The notes under the pieces: model-generated | The model's input: the letters and a program-made list of their open reading frames with translations, nothing else | Told to the model about the DNA's origin: nothing | The model's database searches: none | Position numbers and translations under genes: made by a program | Shown here: one piece after another, positions 1 through 13,168 of the stretch | Layout: every line of letters starts with the position of its first letter | Numbering within the stretch: the first letter of the stretch is position 1 | Source of the DNA: Apostichopus japonicus | Taxonomy: Eukaryota > Echinodermata > Holothuroidea > Aspidochirotida > Stichopodidae | Length of the DNA: 64,000 nucleotides | Reading direction: 5' to 3' | Assembly: GCF_037975245.1 (NCBI RefSeq) | Contig: NC_092568.1 | Span: 36,919,001-36,983,000, forward strand

Positions 1-599
1 GATAAATCAAAGCGAACATTCCATGCAGTCAGTTTTAGCGCAACCGGTTAATGATTTATTCAATAAAATATAAAATATGGACAATGAAATCTGAAAGTTT
101 GATCGATTTAAGAACGACTTGATTGGACTATAAATTCATAAATTCATAATTCAGCGGATTGTTCTAAAATTAACTTATTTACCACCCCCACTAAAACTAA
201 AATTAAACTATAATCATTATGGATTGATAACGTGCGTAAGATATAACATATTACAAGCCTATTTGATAATAAGAAACTTCTTGCTATTTCTTCTGATATC
301 ATCATTTATCGACACTTTTATTATAAAAACATAAAAAAAAAAATCCTCAACAAAACCTCCCCAGAGAGGATGCTCTTTGTTTAAAACAATATCTTTATTA
401 TTCTAATTCTTGAAAATTCTTGATAAATTTAACACTTTATTGATTACCGCCTGTCATATCTGTCGAGAGTTTGAAGTTTAAATTTAAAGTTTTTTTTTTA
501 ATAATTTCATTATTAACTCTTTTAGATCGTCCTTGTAGATATAACAAAATCACACATTCTCTTCCATTAGGTTCTTGTATAGTTAGGCAGATCTAACGG
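1..599. other. AT-rich non-coding stretch
   Basis: No open frame, RNA gene or repeat that I can support. The sequence is AT-rich with short A and T runs. Confidence 0.5.
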
Positions 600-870
600 T
601 AAGTATCATTGTAAAAATACCACACCAAGAAGACAATACAAAAGAAAACAATAGAAAACAAAAGAAGAAAATAGAAAACAAAGAAGACAATAGATAACAA
701 AGAAAACAAAAAACAATATAATCAAAAGAAAACAACAGTAAACAAAGGAAAACAATAGAAAACGAAGAAGACAATATAATCAAAAGAAAACGACAGTAAA
801 CAAAGAAGACAATGCAAAATAGTACAAAAGAAGACAGAAGCAAAAGAAGACAATAGAAAACAAAGAAGAG
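600..870. repeat. Purine-rich degenerate minisatellite (A/G strand bias)
   Basis: Irregular copies of an AAGAAGACAATAGAAAACAA-like motif fill this stretch, with almost no pyrimidines except in the CAATA steps. The minus strand therefore stays open as a low-complexity Phe/Leu/Ser/Cys frame, which is a by-product of base composition and not a gene. Long purine strands of this kind can form triplex structures, but nothing here shows that they do. Confidence 0.75.
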
Positions 871-3466
871 ATGACAAAGACATTCAACAATACCTTTAGT
901 GTTCAAAACTTTACCAATAAAGGAAATTAATATTTCTTCGCCTCTTCATTGTGCTACATCAAAGCTAACTTTAAGTTATCATTCTAAAGTCGTATACATT
1001 ATATTCAAGTATACTGTTTTGTTTTTATAGCGGCGATGAATACATGCGGTAAACTCAGTTACATATATCGTGGTTGACCCATATTTTTTTTTGGCTAGCC
1101 TATGTTACACGATAGAGGGTTTTTTAATGATGAACGGTACACTAATGAAGTAGGTCTTAATTATTTTTTATTATTATTTTGAACGTTAATTATTTACGGG
1201 ATACAAGAAAATGATTTATGTTAAACTTTCAGCATGAAATGTAAACGTTCGACTCATGTATAAGTTTGAGACGATAACCTTGAAAAAAATCATCGGAAAT
1301 GGACGCATTCATTACCATAGCAACAAAAGACTTATAAAAAGATTCTGTTAGGAAACTAGGGTAGTTTAATGTTTCATCTGTAGGTCAGAAAAAAAGACCC
1401 AGTACTTTTTTATTTATTTCTATGTCAGCGAAGAGGATCACGAATTGTAGAATTTTCCACTATTATTTTAAATTAAATTAACTGAGTCGTTACGGTAATG
1501 GTTGGAAGAACCCTGCAATTAAAATCCCACAATTTCGTAGCAAACTTTTCGTTTTTTATATTTTGTTTTATCAAGTGCAATGAATAATAGAGTGGCAGAT
1601 TCGAGTAGCGTTTGATACACTCTGTAGATAATTTATTTATAGTGTGGCATAGTCAAAATATATATATAGATAATTGAAAGATATCATACTCGTGTCGATA
1701 TTAGTCAAGACGAAATTATATTAGTCACGTCAGTTCGATATTAGTCGAGTCAATATGAGTCGAGTTGTGGCGACTAAATTGTGAGTTTATTCAAAAGTTG
1801 GGGTGAGTGCCTATACCGAGTTTATATTTAAGTGTTTAGTGTAGTGAGTATTAAGATAAACAAAACCCTGTAAATTTCAGGTGAAATGTTGACGTAATAT
1901 TACTTTGGCACATAACAGTGTTTTATTGATAAAATAAGAGGAAAATAATAGGAATAAACAGGAAAACAGTTAGCATGTGCATTCATCGTTAAATAACGAT
2001 TTCGAATTACGACTACAGATTCGACTGAAGGGGGCAAGTAGGGAGGGGAGGGGGGGGGGGGGTGGGCTAGGGCTGGAAATAAGAGTGTATCAAATTGTTT
2101 AATAGCCCAGGCTTCATCTTGGGTGAATTTTCTTAAAAAGTACAGATTGGATACTCGCGGTCTCCAATCGATTCTTAAGAAAATGATGGGTTTCCAGTCT
2201 ATGAATTATGTTATTAAATGTATAGACACAGATCGAACAGATTGTACGTAGGAAACTGTTCTAAATGGAGGAGGAGGTGATATTGAATAGAATACCAAGG
2301 ACGTGAATTCATGACTATACTAAGGTACCCGTTAAAAACGTCACACTGTTCCATCACAAACTGCTGTTAACTTACGTCTTCGCGCAGGCGTCCGGGCTGA
2401 CGGTATTCGTATCCGTAAAATACGATCTTTTAACAGTCTAGCAATAAAGTAGATATAGAATTTATATTTTGCAATTTCGGTTCATTTTTGTAAACTTTCT
2501 GTAAGCCAAAACGAATAGTTGATTTAAAAGTATTTACCCCCTAAAATATTCATGATCTCTCTGTCCTTATTTGTTGCTGTCAACTTCTTGTTCTTCTGCT
2601 AGCGATGTTTATTTTCTGTTCGACTGTAACTCAAAATTTAGAAAGATTTATTACCATAGGGTAATATGTAACAGTACCGTAAAACTCTATGATATATTTT
2701 TATAGGCACGCTTCCAAGAAACCTTTCACCATTACGTTTTCAATTTAACTTGTGCATTAACCGACCTTAACGTTCACCATATAAACACTAGAGTAACGTC
2801 AACCATTACGTCAGCGACTACTGTGACGTCATCTTATTGTGAATTTACGTCGAAACAAAATTCCTAGGTAAGGGTGACTTATTCTAAATGAAAAAAAAAA
2901 CAATTTACTCCTCGTTGAAAACGGTCATTACTCTTTTCTTAAAAGTCATTAAAGTGATTTAATTCAGTTCTGATCTTGTAACCTGATTAATTTATTGCAA
3001 ATTAACCGAAAGTCGTTTCTTGGAAAAAATCTAATGTCAAAAGTTTAATTGCGAATGATTCTCTTTCGTTAGGATAAGAGTGGGCTTGAAAGATAATGTC
3101 TGCTAAACCATTCATGCTCGATTAAAAAAAATCATCTCTTTAACTCATGTACTCTAGTTTACAAAAAAGTTTGGTTGTAGGTTTATCAGTACTGTACTTT
3201 GATAGTTAGCCGCTCTGTGACCTTACCTTATAACACAATGATGAAGATATACTAGTACATTATATCACCTTTTTGTGTTTATTATGCTAATTACCCATCT
3301 CTGGCATGATGCCAATTAATTAATTTGCGTAATGGTATTATATCATGGTTTTAGATTTTTGGTGAAATCCCCTCTCCTTTAATATAGATATAGCTAATAA
3401 CCAAGGGGGAATTGTTCCCTCCCCTCCGCCCTCCCCCCCCCCCCCCATCCCCCACACACACAAGAT
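871..3466. other. Intergenic, no gene recognised
   Basis: Only short frames, broken by stops on both strands. It contains a poly-G tract near 2048-2061 and a poly-C tract near 3431-3446, plus a CG-containing patch near 2380-2410. No coding exon could be supported. Confidence 0.45.
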
Positions 3467-3803
3467 CAAAGTAGCAACAACAGAAAAGAACAAGAAATAT
3501 CTTAAAATGCTAAATGGGGCTTTTAAATAAATTCCAATAAATTGAAGTTCTCTCAAATGTATTTTTTTGCTTAAATTACACATATTATTTGTGGAAAATT
3601 CACAGCTGAAGTCCCCAAAAGCCCACAAAAGAGCAAAGTAGCAACAACAGGAAAGATCAAGAAATATCTTAAAATGCTTTATATAGGGCTTTTAATGAAA
3701 TTCCAATAAAATTGAATTGTTCTCTCAAATGTATTTTTTGCTTAAATTACACATCTGAAAAGTGAAAATTCCACAGCTGAAATCCCCAGAAGCCCCACCA
3801 GGG
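3467..3803. repeat. Two-copy tandem duplication, unit about 167 bp
   Basis: The segment starting CAAAGTAGCAACAACAG at 3467 is repeated from 3634 with the same order of words: AAGAAATATCTTAAAATGCT, then TTCCAATAAA, TTCTCTCAAATGTATTTTTT, GCTTAAATTACACAT and CACAGCTGAA. The copies differ by point changes and small indels, so the duplication is not very recent. A poly-C/CA-rich tract lies just before the first copy. Confidence 0.85.
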
Positions 3804-6778
3804 CTTATAATTAATTCCGTAGAAGTATTACTGCCCTCCCTCTCTGCCATAAAGTTTCGTGCTTCAAACTCGTTACGAGAGAACAAGAACAAGTTGCTGT
3901 TTCCGAGGGCTCACCCCCACCCCACCCCCTGGAGCCACTTGGGCTATCACCAGAGTAATTCCTCTTTATGACATACATTTATATGCTTCAAAATCTCTTG
4001 CAGAGGCCAAGAACTAGCTACAAATACTGCACTCCTGACCTCCTAGTAAATAACACTGTACACAAGCGAGAATACTTCCTATACTCATCTGAGTTAACAG
4101 CTGTAATTATTAAACAAATTGTCACTTTTTTGGTTAAATTAAGTTTTAAACTTTACTAGGCCAGTCACTACAGTCGGTCTCAAAAACGCTAAATCGGTCT
4201 CAAAATCGATCTACTGAATCGCCCCCCCCCCCCACCCCTACCCTCTTGAACGACTTGAGATTTTGTCAGGGTGTAAGCTAGCTGCCGAATTTGTTGAAAT
4301 AACTGGCCAATCGGATAGCATCGACCAAATGACAAAATATGGTATGGTACTGATCTAACATCTGGAGAAAGACACACAGAAAGCGGCGTGGTAATATCAC
4401 GTTTCCCAGTACCAGACACCAAACATAAATGGTTCAATTTGGAAGGTTAACCTGGTTGATTCTTTACACAGTTAACCGGTTACTGAAAAAAACAACCGAA
4501 GGATGCTTGCCCCCTCTTTTTAAAAATTTAAATTTAAAATGCATAGCAAGAGCTAAGCTTAGCTAATCTATGAATGAAATCAGTATCTGAAAAGGAAAGT
4601 GCATAATTGTTATCATGTGCATTTCTGTTTTTTTCAGGTGAAAAACAAAAACGAAAAACGTACACGTTATAGAGTTAGATAATCCACGAAATAAATTCAC
4701 GGAGACTGTCCCTGTAGTATACCCATGCAATACTCAGTTAACTAAAAGTAGTCAAAAGTGATCAAGAATGGTCGCAATTTATAACTGAAAACAGTAGCTG
4801 AAGAGAAAGAGAAAAGAGAGGAAAAGAGAGAGAGAGAGGTGGGTGGAGAGAGGGGAGAGGGAGGGGAAGGGGGTTGGAGGGGGATGAAGATAGGGAGACT
4901 GCAGGATAGCGCGGATTGAGGGTGTGGATAGTACACGTTTAGACGTGTGCATTGAGATGTGCGTCAGTTGATCAGTGGAGAATGTTTTTTTCTTCTTCGA
5001 ATCACTTTTCGCCAGATTACTGCATAATGAATATTCAGATGACACGACTACTTACAAAACTTCCCTGAAGTACAAGAAGAGTACCTAGAAGCATTCAGTC
5101 TTCTAACTTTTCCTACAAAAAACAACAAAAAGTTAGAAAAAAATGACAGAAACGGAGACATTTGTTTAAGTAATCATAATTGACAGTCAAGTTTACCTAG
5201 GGTATATATTTCCATTTCAGAACGGGTTGTTCACCCATGTATTGATACAAGACATGCAGACGTATTTTTTTTTTAAAGGGGGGGGGGGAAAGAAAGTATT
5301 TTGTTTCTTTACACGACAGATATTCAAAAGTAAACAGTTATGGCATCAGCTGGTCTACGTCATAGTCACGTGATACCAGTCGAACTGGATCTCTCAGTAA
5401 ATTTCAACATATTGACGTAAGTTCAGTATCAGCTCTATGATTAATTTCAGCTATTAATATTAAATTCCGTAGGTTTCTAATGACAAGGTAGGGATGGTAG
5501 CGACTTCACTCCTTGCAATGTACACGATATGAGCCATATTATGTGTCCTTCTCCGCGTCAGTAATCAAATATCTTCGATACGATCCTGTTACGACGTAAC
5601 GCAATTACGGGTGTGTTGGCGATATCGTTGCTAGTCAATCCGGCCTGGTTAAATTTAATTAGCGGATTAAAATGACAAGTGCTTTGTTTGGAAGGTTCAT
5701 TGCTTGCTGGGATGTATTAATTGTTTTCTTTTTCTTCTTCAAGTGTGTGTGTGGGTTTTTTTTTGTATTTTTTTTCCTTTTCCGTAAGCAAAGTTATCAT
5801 GTATAGTGTCAAAATCTGTCTTTAATGCAATTATTTATTTTTAACTGGAAAGCCAAGAAAAGGAAGTTTTCTATTGAAGACCAAAAGAAAAAACCCATTA
5901 GGCTAACTGTAGTGATTTCTGCATATATAAGTTACGACAGGGCATGTGACTTGATATGAAATTGATATGTCATTTTACGTCATAACATGTCTTCAGCCGT
6001 TTGAAACGAAACACTAATTAACAACATCAAGAGTTTCACTGTATCATTATTTCATAAAGATCTCGAAAGAAAACTTTCCTTTCCTTTATCTTTAATGAAG
6101 AAGTTACATTACTATGTGGCCTATACCAACAAAAAAAAGTTAGGCAACTTAGGCCTGACAAATAGCAGCGGTGCAATAATATCAAAAGGCAGACTATTTT
6201 GAAACATGTACCATTCCAGGGGCGTGTTTCTTATGGCGCCGAGGATGGGAGTTGAAAGTGTTAAACTGTTATTAGACATGCTGAAAGTACAGGGTATACC
6301 ACCTTTCAGAAAAGGCCTAATAGGTTCGGACGGACAATGTCTCCAGCAGCTGAATTATTTTCAATGATATTTGGGTTTTCTAGTAGCGATTTTCAAGCAC
6401 AAAAATGTTTATTTTAGAAAGAGGAATTGCTATGAACTTTAATTGTAAGCAAATTATTGGGAGGAGGGGGGGGGGGTGTGGCGAAAATTGGGTGAGGCGG
6501 GGTTAAAAACGCTTACGTCCTCAACTACGAAACAGTTTTCCCTTTTATTTCTTTAACGTTATCGTTACAAATGGATCTGTCTCTACCAAAAGTCATGGAA
6601 ACTTTACTTTTTAGAACAGTTTGTGTAAGGTGTAAAATGATTTCCAAGTGCATTCATTATCTGGTCTGTATGGCGATACGATTAAAAATATTCTTCCAAG
6701 ACAGATATTTTGGAAGAGAGGCAATGTCACATCTTTGAACTGATGAACTTTGAACACTGTCTAGACTTGTAGATAGTC
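3804..6778. other. Intergenic with GA-rich and poly-G patches
   Basis: No gene recognised. Includes poly-C at about 4211-4221, a GAGA/GGGA-rich purine block at about 4798-4885, a poly-G run near 5279-5288 and another near 6465-6476. Open frames here are short and compositionally driven. Confidence 0.45.
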
Positions 6779-7115
6779 CGTACTACTCGTATTATAGTTA
6801 CTTGTACTCGGAGTCATGGGTTTGTACTCGGTACAGCTTGGAAATCTAAGGTACCAGGTAGTACAGTAATGTGTACCCGTACTCGCGTTAAGAGACTGGT
6901 ACTCGAACTAGACATAAATAAGGGGAATTCTTCTTGTACTCATACTCATGCTATTGTACACATACTCATACTATTGTACTCACACTATTGTACTCGTATT
7001 CATGCTGTTGTACTCCTATTCATGCTTTTGTATTCATACTCATGCTGTTGTACTCGTATTCATGATGTTGTACTCATATTCATGCTGTTGTATTTATACT
7101 CGTGCTGTTGTTCTC
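6779..7115. repeat. 20-bp minisatellite (TACTCGTATTCATGCTGTTG)
   Basis: Clear 20-bp periodicity from about 6935 to 7115 with the consensus TACTCGTATTCATGCTGTTG. A looser preamble of TACTCG/GTACTC words runs from about 6779. Because 20 is not a multiple of 3, two overlapping frames stay open on the plus strand with His/Tyr/Cys/Val-rich products. They are repeat artefacts. The TACTCG word is the reverse complement of the CGAGTA word in the 60-bp minisatellite at 20.9-21.8 kb. Confidence 0.8.
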
Positions 7116-9274
7116 AACACCCTCAATCAGCTAAAACAATCTGATTCCATTTGGGAGATAACAGTTTTTAATGTTCCTTCATATAAAATATACGAAGACC
7201 TGAAATACGACAAATTCGTGGCACATATAATGAAATTTTCTCATTTTTTGTAATTTATTAAGCCCATTATTTAAATATTGAGAATAGTTTTTGCAAATTT
7301 TTGAACCTTAAATATTAAGTTAATAACATTACCCATAGTTTCAGTGGCAACTCATCCAATGCTTTATATTACTAGATTTACAAAAGAAAAATAACAGGTT
7401 TCCAAATTCTTTTGGCACTATGACATCCCGATTTGATAAAAAGGCGAGAAAGTTATTTTAAACGTTTGTTCTTTCATTATGGTTAGTAGTTAATAAATTC
7501 ATTACCGAATTTTTAGCTGCAACTTTTTATGTTCATTAACATCAAAAGCGATATAAGACACCTGAAGGTGATCCTCTTAAAGAGGAAACATTATTACATA
7601 AGATTGTATGTATCCTTTAACCCACTGTTGTCATTTCTTTCTGTTCAAATTTCATTGGCCGTAGGAAATGTATGTATGTGTGTATGTATATATATATATA
7701 TATATATATGTGTGTATGTACGTATGTGTGTATGTATGTACGTATGATTACATATAAATTAAACCCAGTTCTCTTCAGTCTTCTCTTTTATAAATATTTG
7801 ATGATATGAATAAATAACTGTCTTTAAACTTCAAAATGCTTTTTTTTTTTCATTTTCACATGAGTGTCAAAATAAAGATGATTAACTTCTGTAAATCTCT
7901 ATAAAAAAGACACAGTTGCAAGTAAGAGGATTTCAGCATTTTATAATACTCCCATACAGTCAATAACATATATCTCTTTTCCTTCTAGGAGGATTATAAT
8001 TATTACTATCATTTTTTTTGTTTATAATTCGTCACCTCCTTAAATATTTGAAGATAATGGGTAACTTTACTCGGTATGACAGTGCCTCCAGGTACACCAA
8101 AGCCTCATAAATTAATTAGATAGATCCACATGAGAACAATAATGTTATATTTTGCTTTTCATATAATAATCTTACACCTTAGGCAAAATCGGATTGTCGT
8201 ATTGTCTCACTTTGTTTATTGCCCAAAAAATATGTTCGATTTCACTGCGGATTATCCACCGTTTTTTAACCAACAAGACATACGCAATTGAACTTCACAT
8301 TTCGTTTTGGATCGACACGATTGACATGTAAATTTTCTTCAATATTAACTCGTGCATTAAGAAGGAATACACATTTCAGCTGTACTTGTCTCATAGTGCC
8401 AAAGCAATACAATGCTTCTTTTAATATAGAATCATTTTTTTTTTCTACATATAAATTGAAACTGATTTCATTTCTGTCAAATTTACATTCAGGTTTCTTA
8501 AGGTTACTATGTGTACTTCCTCGTTACCAATTCTTACAAAAATGACCCCAGTAAAATGGTCCAAACTCGGGTGTCACATGATGATTATTTCCTTGGTTGA
8601 TTTACTGTTCACCTAGTCATAGGACGATGTCTTGGCGCCCTGTAAACACGTGCTTTGTTGTTACCATAGCAACTATCTTAATCTGTGTGTTACTACATGT
8701 GTATCATAAATGATCATCACTAACATCCTGCATGAGATGCTCATTTATTAAGACTTTGGGGCGTTTGATAATCTGCTTGAGTGACTCAGCTTTACTCTCA
8801 ATTTATCTGCTTGATGTAAAAAGGTCCCCCCAAAATCACTAATGGGGAAGGTTATGAAATGTTAATTTTGCTGAGTAAGGAGCATGTGACCTGTGATGAA
8901 ATGTGAGCTATAGCTACAGCTACATACTATTGCAATTAAAATTAAAAATTAAAAGGAGAAAATCAAATAGAAGAAGAAGAAAAAGAAGAGAAGACAAGCA
9001 AAACACAAGTCATACTTGTGATGTACTTCACTAAAATGACGTATAGAATGGTGGATTACATATCAGTATGGTATAGCCCAAATGGAAATATCCCCCACCA
9101 CCCCTCCCCTCTCGCTTTTCCCTCCTCTTTCCGATTCTCCCCCATCCTTTTTTGGAGGTCGACAGAGAAGGTCTAGTTACCTTTATAGATTGTCATTCCC
9201 ATATTTCTACCTCTCCTTCAGAAAGCTTAAGCTGAACCAATGATATATTATTTATAAACGATATGCATGTCTGC
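7116..9274. other. Intergenic with a short TA/TG microsatellite
   Basis: A TATATA tract flanked by TGTATG words sits at about 7668-7745. Otherwise AT-rich sequence with no supported exon. Confidence 0.45.
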
Positions 9275-9365
9275 AAGGTGTGTGTGTGCACTTCTGATGT
9301 ATTCAGACTTAAGACTTAAACAAAGGAATTCATTTGGAAAGAATCACCACGTCCTCAGAAGACTT
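9275..9365 (-). pseudogene. Relic of a fibrinogen-related gene 3' end
   Basis: This stretch matches 54228-54320, the C-terminal codons and 3' flank of the FReD terminal exon, over about 90 bp. Shared words include AAACAAAGGAATT versus GAACAAAGGAATT, then GAATCACCA and GTCCTCAGAA. Read on the minus strand it gives S-S-E-D-V-V-I-L-S-K-stop, against F-S-E-D-L-V-I-L-T-V-stop in the other copy. Beyond about 9365 the match ends and no fibrinogen domain follows, so this is a broken duplicate tail. The alternative is that both are copies of a dispersed repeat that supplied the 3' end of the FReD exon. Confidence 0.5.
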
Positions 9366-12300
9366 CCCTTGTTAAAGGGAATTGTTAAGATGAAAGGAAC
9401 GTGAATTTGAACAATGGAATAACAATGGGGTCCTCAGTCTGAATGTAAAACACACCTGTGGGTGATGACGTGTGTATGTCGTGAAATGAATACATATAAC
9501 CATTGAAAACATATATCTTTCCCGACATGTATTTAACTGTGCAGATTTGTGTTAAAAGCAAAAATTCAAATATTTATTGTTATTGGAATCATGCCGTATA
9601 TTGTGTACTCATCGATCATTTTAAGAATAGATATAATTGTCCGTAATCTTAGTCATAAGGCCTACAAGCAAGAAAATATGCGATCGATGAATATATAATG
9701 TACACACCTGGCAACAGATTTTCTCCATCAGAACGTGACAAAAGCGAGTTTCTTTTAAAGAGAGAGAGTTTGCAATAGATTTAGTCATCTTTTCGCATGA
9801 TATTCACACACCAGCGAGTTTTATGAAGGTGACAATCGTTTCTATGACAACTTGTGACACAAGATATCCCATTATAGCTTCCTTCGCGTATTTTTTTTTG
9901 TGTAGACCACAATCTAAACCGGCCTTCTGAGATATAGCTTATATACGAATAACTCTCTAGTGTCGCATAGAAATATGCTAACCAGAACTTACAACTTACT
10001 ACACAAATGCAAAGATGTGTGACAACTTTGTACACACACTGAATTATAGTTCAACTACTGTGCTATATTTGTATATGATATAGTGTAGGCACATTCGCTA
10101 TACTCAGTTATTATGTTAGGCTAGGTGTTGATCAGAGCCTGTTCAATGGTTAATATCTTGTGATATTCATTAGACTTCGTAAGCTTTGAAACAATTGAAA
10201 AAAGTACAATTCTTCTTCAAGTTTCTTTATCCCCTTTGCTAAGACAATAGAACTTTTTAATTTTTTCCTCGAGATTTAGTAATATCGTCTTTTCCAGTGG
10301 AAACCATATAATCTTTCACTACACTTACGGCGGACTAATTATTTTCTTAAATATAATAGCTAGTAAACTTGGTGTAAGTGTCAGCGACAGCGATTCAACT
10401 TTTCTGTTGTATAATATCAATACCTTCGGGATGTTGAGAAGCATTAAACGTGAAGATAGTCGATTTTTGTTTTTTAATCTCGATAAATGTTTGTGTAGAA
10501 AGTAACGAGTAAGTAAAGTTCATGTTAGGTTGTAGTAATTGGCCATTTATGTCTACTTGTATTCAAATAATGTGGTAGCATTCACTTTAGAAAAATGACG
10601 ATGGGGGAAATTAATAACGTAAACGTGGCGTATCAGCTATTTCAGTAAGCTCAGGCCTATATAGGCCTATCTCTTTTGTTTGCTAACCCTTCAGACAGAA
10701 TAACGTCCCCCTTCCTCACCCCTTAAACCCAGGTGCCTCGCCTGTAGTACTTTATGCATTACTTTATCCCATGAGAGATAACTAGCGATGTACATACGAA
10801 AGTATTCCTATGACGTTCTTATTTACAAAATGTATAAACACAGATCTTGTAGAAATGCGCACGCACAGCATTGTTTATTGTGATTAAACAGTATTAGTAC
10901 ATACGTACCTGTGTGCGTGGTTTGTCTCAAGGATTTTACTGTACAGGAAGACATATAACAATGCAGTGACGTAAATTACTGCATAAAACATGAATATATA
11001 GCGTACAACTGGTACATGATGTACTGTATATTTAATTGTGCCAATTACATACTTAGATAGATACATGTGTGCACGAGTGCAGTAAATGCTACGCATGCGC
11101 ATGTCTATGAAATATAATTGGGTAATTAATCTCCAATCGATAACCCGAAGACTTACTGCAGACAAATATCGCTCCCGCTCGTACCTCCTATTGAAAAGAG
11201 ACAGAAAATAAAACATCCGAAAATCTACAACTTTTTTAATCAACGCAAACTAAAAGTACCTGGCTCTGTGTGTTCGTAAAAATTTTTTCATCATTTTACA
11301 ACTCAAGATACCCGGTTATATTTGAAACAATGATCTTTAACCAAACATGTCTAAAACAATTGCACTGCAACTGATCCTTGCCCTATGGCATATTGATATA
11401 AGACAACGGGAGAGATTAGGGGCGCAACCACGTTGACTTTAGCCCCCCTCCCACAGAACAAATTCAACCCCCTTCCCACTGACTGACAGAATATTACCCC
11501 CCCCCCCCTCCTTAATGTATCAGTAACTACAGTCCAAACAGGGTAACATGTTTATAACCTACAATCTAGACAGTTGAATTTTTTTTTTTAAATTGTACCA
11601 CCCTTTTGAATCTCAGCGTCCTCCATTTTCAAATAAAAATGTCTCAAATGGGAGGGGGAACATTATCACATACTATCTTAACAAATTCCCTATTACAAAA
11701 TGCTAATTGCGCTTCTGATTGTGTTTTTAACTTATGACTGCTAACATAAAGGTAAGTGCCCCTTTTTGGGTGAGAGGTTATCGCTGAAATGTATACGCGT
11801 TTAACAATGTTGCACTATAGTTACAATACTGCATACCTCATAAAACCTGGATACATACGTAGTTATACTTGTAACTGTATAAAATGACGCGCAACCAGCC
11901 ATAACTTTAACTGACCGCTGAAAAGGTTGACTCCCACGTGACTTTATTACAATATTACAAATCCGTGAGTGATATGATAAATTACGGTCTTAAATTTCGG
12001 CCAAGGGAGAGCGGAATCCCATTTAATATTTTGATCCGTTTGATAATTACTACTTGATTTAGAGAGATTTGGAAGACTGAATTCACATTGGTCACAAGCT
12101 TTTTACTAGACTGAAAACAATATACTAAATCAAAATAGAGAAAAACAATTAACTTCTTGAAGTTGTGTTGATGGGGGGGGGGGGGGGGAGTAATAGAAAA
12201 TAAACCGTCGATGTCGTCACAGTTTCTCCATTAAGTTGAAGCATGTTATTGTCTCTTGGTTTGACGTCATACTTCGCGGTATGTATCTGCTTCCTACTTA

Positions 12301-13129
12301 CTCCCACTGTTAAACGGCAAAAAGTTGGAAAATCTCATAATTTAACCTCCACCGACTGCCGCTTTGTAGTACTAATACGTTGGTCGCATAATAATTTCTA
12401 GAACATTTCTGTCGATCACGATTTTGCAATTTCCGTACAAATTTACGGTACCATTTTCAAGTTATAGACTGTATACCATTCAACAGAAATATGATTTTCA
12501 GTCAGTTAGTCTTTACTTTGTTTATTAACGATGATTACTTTTTATGGTTTACTTTGTATTTAATATAACAATAATTATTATCATTAAACAGTGACGAAGA
12601 AGCATCTTCTTTCGGATATTTCAAAATTCCAATCTTGATTGCAAATTCATGTTCAACGATTGTGGCGAACCACATTATTCAGATATTCTTAGGGTTCATG
12701 TGGTTGTGTTTGCGTGACATCAAGGTCAACACTAAACCCACATCTCTGGATTGTAATTAAATAATTAATACCTAATTATAGCTTTATGAATGATATGTTG
12801 GAAATAAATAATAAAAAAATTGATCAGTCCTTCGTTGTCGGTATCAACAATAACAAGGTTAACAATTGTTCCTGAACACGTCCATGATATTATGTTAATT
12901 AAAAAAATCATTTGGAAAGTATATGTTCTTCTTGCAACTTCAAAATAATTGATATAATTTCAACATTAAATATAAAAATTAATTAGTTTCTGGTATAATC
13001 GCTGAATCATAAAGCCGAATTATATAATAATTAGATTGAATAATATATCTTCTATGCATTTTGTTTTAATGATAAAAACTTTTTTATTTCAAGTATTGAC
13101 GTTGATTAATAGGCTTTAAATATTACGTT

Positions 13130-13130
<1 letters not shown>
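9366..13130. other. Intergenic, no gene recognised
   Basis: AT-rich, no supported exon on either strand. Poly-C at about 11497-11508 and poly-G at about 12172-12188. Confidence 0.45.

Positions 13131-13165
<35 letters not shown>
13131..13165. repeat. (TA)n microsatellite
   Basis: Uninterrupted alternating TA of about 34 bp. A short frame that begins in it (Ile-Tyr repeats) is an artefact. Confidence 0.95.

Positions 13166-13168
<3 letters not shown>

Noticed and set aside
583..906. 107-residue Phe/Leu/Ser/Cys-rich minus-strand frame
   Set aside because: It is the complement of a purine-rich minisatellite; the membrane-like composition comes from base bias.
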